Positions 56,545 to 64,000 of a stretch of DNA of 64,000 nucleotides are shown in pieces. The DNA is taken from contig NC_080672.1 in assembly GCF_030247195.1 (NCBI RefSeq), forward strand, positions 372,442,166-372,506,165. Reading direction: 5' to 3'. This DNA comes from Topomyia yanbarensis. Its lineage: Eukaryota > Arthropoda > Insecta > Diptera > Culicidae. Each line of letters begins with the position of its first letter. Positions within the stretch are counted from its first letter, which is position 1. The translations under genes and the position numbers were made by a program. The notes beneath the pieces are model-generated. The model was given only the letters and a program-made list of their open reading frames with translations. It did not search any database and was not told the DNA's origin.

Positions 56545-57060
56545 AGAAAAAGGGGTGTTAGGTCTGACAAGAAAGGTCTATTCTGGGGTGGAAATCGATG
56601 GGGCACTAAGTGAGGTTATCGACATTTTCATATACCTTGGAACACTAGTGAAATGTGTTAACGATATTAGCCGAAAGGTAACATGGTATGTTGCTGCTGC
56701 GAATAGGACATTCTATGGTTTGCACGGTCAGCAAAAAGCTCCATAGCCTACATACGCGCACCAAACTCGCAATTTGCTGATACTCCCCATTGCTCAGCTC
56801 GGTCATGATGCATGGATGCTCGGTGTATGTTAGAAGAGTTCTTCGCTCAATACTCGGCGTCACGGTAGGAAATGGAAATAGCAGCAGACGCATGAATCAC
56901 AAGCTGTACATGAAATGCAAATGCCGGAAGAGAGGCCAGCTTATGTTATGCTCAGCAGAGAACTTGTAAGACGTCGTCGACTTTGAGGTAGTCCCTACAC
57001 TGGCTGGTTGTATACAATCGAAGAAAATGCGAATGGGCAACCAAGATCGTGTAACCTATG
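56545..57060 (+). pseudogene. RTE-like retrotransposon C-terminal fragment
   Basis: It reads LSEVIDIFIYLGTLVKCVND, then SRKV...VAAANRTFYGLHGQ and, after a frame change, LHTRTKLAI...P and MDARCMLEEFFAQYSAS-like shadows. The order F-x-YLG-x-x-V, I-x-x-AN-x-x-x-x-L, LK-x-x-x-x-x-RTK and RRRMNHKLY(M) is that of RTE-type ORF C-termini. Several stops and frameshifts. It may be the other end of the element at 51585. Confidence 0.7.
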
Positions 57061-57099
57061 TTTTAAAGATCTATATACTGTTAAAAAGTTATGACAAAT

Positions 57100-57869
57100 C
57101 GTCGCTGTTGTGCTATCTTATGACAAGCGCCATTTTGCACATTTCGAGAAAAACGATTTTTAAAGTTTGAGATTGAATATCTCGAAACTTATAAATGGTA
57201 TAAAAAATTCAAGGAAGGCAATTGATGCTTCTGTCTATTCTGTGTTAAACATTCAATTTTTACAAAGATCAGTTGACTATGTTGCGAGCTTTTAGTATAA
57301 ATGTAAACAAAAGTCGCACTCACACGTGTCATAGATGTGTATTGATGACAAAATTTGTATAGCGTGTCATAATCGCGCATGGAAAATTTTCCATAGAAAA
57401 AAATCATCAACTATCAACTTTAATTCATATCTTTGGCTTCATTTGGTCTATAAACAATCAGTGAGATGCATTTTAAAGGAAATAAGTCAGGGAATCTAGC
57501 AAAAATAGTTATTTTTGGTTACAGTGTTGCCAAATATGCTATATTTCCAGTTTAAAACTTAAATTGCATTTTTTTCACAATTCGCGCATTTTTGTTTTGA
57601 AAATGATTATGCCATTGTGTTTCTGAGATAGTTTTACATATAAAAACATCTTATTCATCAAGATAATTTGAGCCAATCCCACTACATAGTCATTTGAAGC
57701 AAAAAATTGAACATTTCTCAGCACATTTCTCGCTATATCTCAGTAACCATGCAGAAAGTCGAAATTCTGTAAACGCCACTTTGTAGAGATTGTTTAGACA
57801 AGTAATGTGGCATATCTAACTCAGTTTACCCCAAAATGGCGTTTGTCATAAGATAGCACAACAGCGACG
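57100..57869. mobile_element. 770-bp MITE with 4-bp TSD, copy 2
   Basis: The flanks are AAAT (57096-57099, 57870-57873). The terminal repeat cgtcgctgttgtgctatctt is mirrored at the right by aagatagcacaacagcgacg. The length is exactly that of copy 1, with high identity by eye throughout (for example caaaagtcgcactcacacgt, acagtgttgccaaatatgct). No ORF. Confidence 0.85.
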
Positions 57870-57873
57870 AAAT

Positions 57874-58684
57874 AGGGTAAAGAGCTTTTTTTAAACTATT
57901 AGGGATGGTGCCACACTGTTTTATTAATTAGTCGGTTTAAAATCGATGCAATGCGTACAAATTGGCATCAATATCTTTGCTTCGTTTATCAGAACCAATA
58001 TAATAGCACAAATGGTCTGAAAACGTGAAATGCTCGCAACGAAAGCTTGAATTCGATGTCAAAATTATCCGTACCATTTGAGATAATGCGTTGAACAAAG
58101 ATAGTAGACGCTGCTCTAACCAACGTTGCAACAGTTTCAAATTGACATACCTAACTTTCCACCGAGGAAAGCATATCGTTTTTGTTCTTTTTTGTTAAAA
58201 TATGTTTGTCCCCATCTGTGGGCCACTTCGGAAAACCTACCAAAAATGCAAAAGTGTGAATTGAAATCAGTGCCGTCTTTACGCATGAGCCGGGCACTGG
58301 AATTATGAAGGATCCGAACATAGATTCGATAAAAAACCATTCTAAAAGTTATATTCTAAAAATAGTTGCACTCAATTGTTTTTGTAACTCTTTAGCTTGT
58401 AGGTTTCAGTGGATCGTTAGCAGTTTGAAATCGCACATTGCAACTTTTCTCATTTGATCAAGGCGTTTAGAGAGAATCAGACAACCAAGCGAAGTGATTG
58501 GAGCGGTATGAAATGAGGCACTGAATAAGCAGGATAGTATCGAACCAATCAAAGCATCAATCCAACATTTTGATTCAAGATTTAATTTATTTTAAGTACA
58601 CGAGAACGTTGTGTACACAAAGTTCAAAGGCACCGAACAGAAGTGGCAACCATAATAGAGTGGCAAAACTTGCACGAGGAAGTT
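57874..58684. other. Unassigned DNA upstream of a transposase scrap
   Basis: Overlapping frames at 58126-58340 on both strands are unrecognised. Part of this stretch may belong to the same decayed Tc1/mariner-type element as the next feature. Confidence 0.3.
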
Positions 58685-58801
58685 GAAGAAGTTGTCAAAA
58701 TTCGCTATAAAATTCTTGTTTGGCAAGCGATCCGTGGATGTGGTAAATATCCAATTCTTCTTCTTTTGGAAGCCTCCAAAAGTGATTATCGCGCTTTTTA
58801 G
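58685..58801 (+). pseudogene. Tc1/mariner-type transposase scrap
   Basis: The 38-codon frame EEVVKIRYKILVWQAIRGCG continues KYPILLLLEAS. Tc1-type transposases have KFPKK-x-LVWQAI-x-x-x-G just after the second catalytic Asp region. The catalytic residues themselves are not in this piece, and the frame ends at TAG. Confidence 0.5.
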
Positions 58802-59383
58802 TGTCTTACGAATTCACGATACTTTCTCGACCGGATTTGACATGGAAATGACGTTTGTAATAACCCAAACAAATCTGATAGAAGGAGTTAAGGCTAACGT
58901 GTGTGCCTTCGAGTATATTTGAAGAATCTCGGAAATTTGGTGACCTATTTTACGTGCCCATTTTTTCCGGCTATTTTACGTAACTGGTATTATGTGTCAA
59001 TTAAGGTATTGAATATTTGTGTTTTCGAATGATGATAATGCTAATTATTGTAACTATTCAAAGTTATTTTTCGTTGGTCTCCTCCCGCACTGAGTACCTT
59101 TCTCTGACACTAGACGGGCGGCTACAGGCGTTGTCTTCGAAATACTTATTTGTGTAATAGGGAGTCTGTACATAATAAAAAAACTACTTCACCAACAATT
59201 CATGGAAAAAGAGACAGCATTCAAAGGCTGCAATATTAGGTCATCTGTAAGCAAACTGGAACATTGATTGAATGAATAAATGTGGCTTTTTCGAAAACTG
59301 GAAATAAAATTTATCCAGTTTTATCATATCAGGAACATCAAAAGGTTAAGAAGAATGCTGAACGAAACAATGTAACTATTGTA
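58802..59383. other. AT-rich DNA, nothing recognised
   Basis: Short tattttacgt repeats lie at 58948-58982. No gene or element end was identified. Confidence 0.3.
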
Positions 59384-59460
59384 CTGCCGTTCTACGCATA
59401 ATTGTCCCATGTATATAGGAAATCCCATAGAACATGGGACAATTAAGCTTATAACGGCAG
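59384..59460. mobile_element. 77-bp hairpin MITE, CTGCCGTT termini
   Basis: ctgccgttctacgcataatt...gtcccatgt pairs with acatgggacaattaagctta...aacggcag. The loop is about 15 bp. TA lies next to the left end. A compact palindromic MITE. Confidence 0.6.
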
Positions 59461-59852
59461 TGTAGGTCTCGTTGTTTAAGTTCTGGAATACATAAGTTGC
59501 ATGGCATTATCATGTTTGGATCGTTAATAAAACGTATATTTACAAGTTGAATTGGTGCTAGGACAATTTGGGTGGTGTAGTCAAATGAATTCTGGACAGT
59601 GCTGTAGTTTGTATCGTGTATCGAATATGTATTAGAGTAAAGAGTTTTCAAACATAATCTACTAAGAAAATAAACTTAAAACCGTCAAAATTATTGTTTC
59701 CATATTTTGATAGATATTTGAAAAAGCGATGTTTAGCCATCCGTTAACGAAGTTTGATAGTTATTGATATAGAACAGTGTTAATGTTAAAAAACTCAGAT
59801 TTAACATGTATAAACTACAAATTCAAAACAGATTAAACCTTTTCGTCCTTTC
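59461..59852. other. AT-rich DNA, nothing recognised
   Basis: The 91-aa minus frame (59376-59651) overlaps the MITE and is not supported. Confidence 0.3.
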
Positions 59853-60000
59853 GATTATAGAGGTTTTTGCCATTCGTCATTTGCCTTTTCGGGTTTGAAA
59901 AATCTCTCATGAAAAATTAACCCTATGTGTGGGGTCGGGACTTGAACCCAGGTACGCTGCGTACAAGGCAATCGATTTACCAATTACGCCCACCCCCACA
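59853..60000 (-). mobile_element. tRNA-derived SINE, copy 2
   Basis: On the minus strand gggcgtaattgg (A box) is followed by the B box gggttcaagtccc, then accccacacatagggttaa, and the tail aaacctctataat. It is homologous to copy 1 at 55628. No clear TSD. Confidence 0.75.
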
Positions 60001-60560
60001 ATTGACAGATTAAAGTTTCTCATTATGGAGTATGCGCGAAGGAAATTTTTACTAGTCTGCAAGGCGTTCAAATAAGGAACGTTTAACCCGCCCTACTCCA
60101 CCATTCCTTATTTTTGACGGAAACACTTCATCCTCAAACAACGACTTACAACTATGAAGGTCAGATTACATAATATGGGGAGGTGAAACATTCTCTGTTT
60201 ATTTTTTATTTATTTTCACTATTCCACCAAAACGGTCCACAAAAATAATAGATACCTACATATATATAGTTTACTTTCAAATAAAAATATAATGAAATAA
60301 AAATATAATTAACAGTTCAAATTTGATTGTGATCTTTTAACCTATTGTGCTGATTCCAAAATCAACTGTTGTTGAAAATATTATCGCATTTCTTTTATAC
60401 CATGATTAGTCATAAGAAAAATTCCCCATTTATCAAGAATGCTCATAAAATTGTTCATTTCCTCTTGCTCCAAAAATCCCACCGACCCACGTTTGGTCCC
60501 TTCCACCGCATAATTATTATTATGCGTAAATGACCACATATTTGTCAAGCGATCGCGATT
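60001..60560 (-). other. Region downstream of the small ORF, with a second overlapping frame
   Basis: On the minus strand a frame from ATG 60563 (MNRDRLTNMWSFTHNNNY...) to TAA 60381 begins inside the stop region of the 60718 ORF in another frame. It has no domain. Either an intron or a frameshift could link them; nothing decides it. 60001-60380 is AT-rich. Confidence 0.25.
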
Positions 60561-60565
60561 CATAT

Positions 60566-60718
60566 TCACCGACCGGAAAAGGAGTGTAGAAACGGGTTTG
60601 TCACCGATCGGCTAGTGTTCTCGTGATACATATTATGATCGCTTGTGGTAGGGTAGATCAGGACGAAGGCAACACCGACGACGGCGGCGCTGAATGCGAT
60701 GGCGACGGTTAAGGCCAT
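60566..60718 (-). CDS. Candidate 50-aa small membrane/secreted peptide or first exon
   Basis: ATG at 60718 (context caataATGg) opens 50 codons starting MALTVAIAFSAAVVGVAFVL, a hydrophobic segment like a signal anchor, followed by a polar tail with YPTTSDHNMYHEN and ending SFSGR. It lies in a GC-richer, repeat-free block, and an initiator-like TCAGTC lies 48 nt upstream. It may be a complete smORF or an exon ending at tccg|gtcggt or tcg|gtgaat. Not recognised as a known family. Confidence 0.4.
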   Translation of the reverse strand: MALTVAIAFSAAVVGVAFVLIYPTTSDHNMYHENTSRSVTNPFLHSFSGR

Positions 60719-60762
60719 TATTGATTCATATTAAATACGTGACTTTAGTGCGCCGAGTTCAA

Positions 60763-60768
60763 GACTGA
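60763..60768 (-). promoter_or_regulatory. Possible initiator TCAGTC
   Basis: On the minus strand gatcagtcttg matches the insect initiator TCAGTY 48 nt before the 60718 ATG. There is no TATA box about 30 nt upstream and no clear DPE. Confidence 0.3.
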
Positions 60769-61533
60769 TCGGTGATCGATTGTCGAGGGCTTGCTACAGA
60801 CTTGCTCAGGAAAAGGTCTCTCCATAACGTAACAGCGTTCGGGTGATCCCATCGTTCGGATAAGCGAGAATTTCCATTAAAATTGAAACACAATCAACAA
60901 GTTTCTCGGTAACCGGTATCTTTCGCGGGAAAGCAGACCATCCAAGGTAATGAAATTCTTTTCATAGGCAAATACTTGACTTGGGGTGCCCGCACGGAGA
61001 AGTAGGATGATTTGTTTTTGAATGGTTTATGTCCGCTGTTGTTGTCGAGCTGTCAAGTAACAAGGCGTTTCGGGGCCGTACAAAGCACCGGAAACAGGAA
61101 GTTTGAATGAATAACGAATCCGAAATGGACTTTCCGATAAATTATTATTGGTGAGAGATCCGCTGTGGCGCGGTGAAATGCGATAAGTCGTGGACTGTGA
61201 TGTGATGGGATCAAAGTAGGTCGGTCATTCGGTTGGAAGAGTTACGGCGATCTACGCTGTTACACGATCGGACCCTGCTCTCATACCTACACGAGAAAAA
61301 AAACACACGTAAATGTAATGTAAATAAATATCGAAAAACAAGTGTTTGAACGTGTCGGACGAGACATCGGAGATGCGATAACCACCGAGAGGACGCTGCG
61401 ATGAATGTGGAACGTAAGAGACGGAGCGAGAGGGTTTTAATAATTAAACATATCCCGCCGGACTTGTTGACTTTTTCAATTTTAATATTTGACTTATACG
61501 AGGTGGAAAGAGCTGGATAATAATTAATAAAAA
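60769..61533. other. GC-richer unique block, no confirmed exon
   Basis: Repeat-free; contains a 111-aa minus frame (61211-61546) of unlikely composition. It could be leader or promoter sequence for either of the flanking ORF candidates. Confidence 0.3.
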
Positions 61534-61797
61534 ATGTCGGACTCATCTGACGGAACGTTGCAAGATCCTAGGTTGATTGACCATCAAGCGCGGTTTGAGG
61601 CTCGCCACCATCATCATCGAGGTGGTCTCCGGACGTTGTTTGTTGTTGACACAAAGAAACTTTATTGCGTTGAGATTTTCTACGATTTTGTTTGCACTGC
61701 GATGAAGGAAGGGTTGAATCGTTTAGAAACGAGGCATATTGATGTAATGCGCTTTCAATTAAATATTGTTGGATTATTAATCAACAAGCAACATTAA
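61534..61797 (+). CDS. Doubtful plus-strand ORF, MSDSSDGTLQDPR start
   Basis: The ATG has good insect context (aaaaATGtcgg). The first about 30 codons (MSDSSDGTLQDPRLIDHQAR then FEARHHHHRGG) look coding-like, and a donor-like tag|gttgat follows codon 13. The rest (TLFVVDTKKLYCVEIF...) is less convincing. It may be a short first exon read through into intron, or chance. Confidence 0.25.
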   Translation: MSDSSDGTLQDPRLIDHQARFEARHHHHRGGLRTLFVVDTKKLYCVEIFYDFVCTAMKEGLNRLETRHIDVMRFQLNIVGLLINKQH

Positions 61798-62580
61798 GAA
61801 TTGCAATAAATCATCTCTTCAAATGAAACAAATCAAATGTTGTTCAGTGACTTCTGAGAAACCGTCAAAATCGATCAAAAGACATGCATTATTTTTTCAT
61901 ATTTCGTAGCCGAGATCGCACTATAAAATATCTCCAAGCCGGATTTACGACGGCGTTTTTAAAAATGACACTCAAAATGTGCACGCTAAACGATCGTTTT
62001 TTAGATCGTTAAATTTTTCATTTTGATCCACTGACTGACTGACTGACTTCCCCTGCAGCCGACTGAGTGGGTACCGTGTTAACCAAACCAATGTCGGTCA
62101 ACTGAGTAGGCATCATCTCTCTCTCTTTCTACCATGCCGATCGAAGCAAACGCGACCAAGAGTCAGTCAGCCAGTGCCGAATAAATTATTCAATTAAATT
62201 CCCCACGAGACATCTTAAGAGTCAACAAACACATTTTCACACAAATTAAGCTGCTATAAAAAATCAAAACTGCCTCTGTCTGCCATACTCCCCACCTCTT
62301 CCTCTATTCTTCATTCATATCTTTTTTCGGTTACTGGTGGGGAACATTTTTCGGTTTCTTCGGTAGCACACGGTGGTTGATTTGGTTGGGGTGTGGGGTG
62401 TATGCTAGAAAGAATGTCGGATAGGGTAACCAACTTCGATGATACTGTGAATTGTAGAAAAGTAATTTTAGTATGCTAGTTTACTAATGGTTTTCTGTCA
62501 ATTCTACCTAGGGTAGTTAAGAATTATTATTTTAGCGAAGATCCAGATTAAAAATTCACACATCGTTCCGAAAAAAATGA
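61798..62580 (-). promoter_or_regulatory. Promoter-like block with TCAGT initiators and GAGA tract
   Basis: 62030-62190 on the minus strand has gaaagagagagagatga and a run of TCAGTCAGTCAGTCAG, typical of insect initiator regions, in unique GC-richer DNA. A short frame, MVERERDDAYSVDRHWFG (62135 to 62079), lies between. It could drive the minus-strand ORF at 60718. The flanks 61798-62030 and 62190-62580 show nothing else. Confidence 0.3.
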
Positions 62581-63440
62581 TTATTGAAAATAAGTTGTAT
62601 CTAACCTTTTTGCCTTTCTCCTGTAGAAAGGTTATGCAATCACTCTGAACATCGTCAACTTAATCCCGGCCCGGAGGGCCGTCTGTCATATACCATTCGA
62701 CTCAGTTCGTCGAATTCGGCAAATGTTTGTGCGTGTGTGCGTATGTGTGTGTGCGTGTGTATGTATGTATGTGACCAAAAATAAGCACATCGGTTACTCA
62801 GGAATGGCTGAACCGATTTCATCAAACTTAGTCTCAAATTGAATTTCATTAAATTGCGAGTTCTGGTTCCGGAGTTACGGGTTTAAGAGTACGGACACAC
62901 ATCAAATTCGCATTTCTGCCTTTCTCCTATAGAAAGGTTATGCAAGCACTCTGAACATCGTCAACTTAATCCCGGCTAATTTTTTTTTTGCTTGCATAGG
63001 TTTTCTGTATTTTAACAGGGTCGTAGTTAGGAGGATACGGCGAGGCTCTCCCCCCACGTCACTCACCACCCTTCCCTAAACCGCCCTTCCCTCATCAAGT
63101 ACCTCTCTACACGAATAAAATTTTCTAATTCCTCTAGAATAAATTTTTCTAGTGGGTCGGAAAAACCAGTGCAAAATTTGGTTTGAAATGATTTTGTGTT
63201 GAGAAACTAATTTTAAATTTCTTAACGTTTCAGCGTCGACATATAGCGACTCAAGTTCGTAGCTGTACGTACGTATGTAAATCGCACTGAATATTTAATT
63301 GACATTTCCACCATTATATTAAATATAACCAGCCATGGAATCGTAGTTTGGATAAATGAGAAAGGCACAATTGCACCACCAGGTGGATTAAAACGGGTTT
63401 TTTATCTAACCTTGAAAAAAGGAATTATTGAAAATAAGTT
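62581..63440. mobile_element. Dispersed mosquito repeat flanked by 16-bp direct repeats
   Basis: ttattgaaaataagtt occurs at 62581-62596 and 63425-63440. Inside, a 57-bp block (cctttctcctgtagaaagg through gtcaacttaatcccggc) is directly duplicated at about 62616 and 62922. ggcccggagggccgtctgtc, a (gt)n tract near 62728-62770 and, at the right, gagaaaggcacaattgcacc follow. I recognise these words from memory as a very common culicine repeat. No ORF; class uncertain. Confidence 0.6.
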
Positions 63441-64000
63441 TTATTCAACCTTGAAGACGCAAAAACATTTTTGAAGGTTAGATTTCATATTTGAGTATTT
63501 CATGTTGAGTTTTGGATTTATCTCCAACTAAATCCTTAAAATAGCTTCTTTTAATTTTTTTTCCTAATTTTCATCCTCGATCTAAAGCACTTTACCCTGT
63601 TCTTCTTTCATTTGATTTTTTTTTCTTTTCTGATTTTCTTTTCCCCATTTTATATTCTGTTTTGCTATTATTTTTTTCTTTTTCCTGATTAATCTTACTT
63701 TCGTGCTTTTTTGGTTTAGCTTTCATATTTTGGTTTCATTTTTCCTTCTCTTTTCACAATAATTTTAGTATACTGCTTTTCTGTTTTTGGTTGTTCCGGT
63801 TTGCTTTTTCTACTGTTATTTAGAGCTTATCAATTTTCTTTCCCTTTATTTGGCTATTATTAATTATTTCTTCTTTTGATTTCCGCCATATTTTCTTTCC
63901 TTAACTTTTGCTTGTTGAATTTTTTTTCTTTGCTAGTTTTTTCTCGCTTTCTTCCTTTCTTCAATTTCCAATTTGCTATTTTGCTCTTATATATTTCGTC
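63441..64000. repeat. Pyrimidine-rich low-complexity DNA
   Basis: From about 63530 the plus strand is dominated by ttttctttc and ttttcctt words with few purines. No gene. Continues past the window edge. Confidence 0.5.

Overview
The window is AT-rich, intron-bearing insect DNA, best explained as a large culicine mosquito genome (Aedes-like). That assignment is inference. It rests on the density and kind of repeats: TA-flanked foldback elements, 4-bp and 9-bp target-site-duplication (TSD) MITEs, a tRNA-derived SINE, RTE- and Jockey-like reverse transcriptase remnants, and long inverted-repeat elements that share a motif close to acaactttgtcgaagac. There is no bacterial architecture, no rRNA, no CRISPR array and no complete host gene. 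Almost every long open frame lies inside a repeat or is spurious.

Layout. 0.6-3.8 kb: foldback element with a Transib-like MITE and a TA-type MITE nested in it. 5.3-6.2 kb: an 864-bp Transib-like element whose two ends look like 23- and 12-spacer recombination signals. 7.4-8.7 kb: TA-type element with GGGGAGACTGAGGAG termini. 9.5-12.2 and 16.3-18.9 kb: three copies of an unusual ORF-less retroposon with internal ~460-bp repeats; the last has a perfect 19-bp TSD. 12.4-13.6 kb: the most gene-like plus-strand piece, a promoter/5'UTR-like block, a donor and a short second exon with a strong acceptor. 14.9-20 kb: strand-asymmetric T-rich DNA. 22.9-27.2 kb: two giant inverted repeats, the first carrying a 117-aa ORF with a conserved GKGPCD motif.

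28.3-30.9 kb: unique, GC-richer DNA with candidate exons on both strands. 31.1 kb: reverse transcriptase remnant. 32.4-38.1 kb: elements nested three or four deep, three of them datable by TA, 9-bp and 4-bp duplications. 39-43.9 kb: another Transib-like foldback, two abutting MITEs, an RT remnant and a 1.2-kb foldback. 47-51 kb: repeat fragments, a 250-bp (TA)n tract and further MITEs. 51.6 and 56.5 kb: two pieces of an RTE-like retrotransposon. 57.1 kb: a second full 770-bp 4-bp-TSD MITE. 55.6 and 59.9 kb: SINE copies. 60.4-62.2 kb: a GC-richer block with a possible minus-strand small membrane-peptide ORF and promoter-like sequence. 62.6-63.4 kb: a dispersed repeat flanked by 16-bp direct repeats.

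No operons or pathways can be reconstructed. Host-gene calls are low-confidence exon candidates; the mobile-element boundaries supported by matching TSDs are the firmest annotation here.
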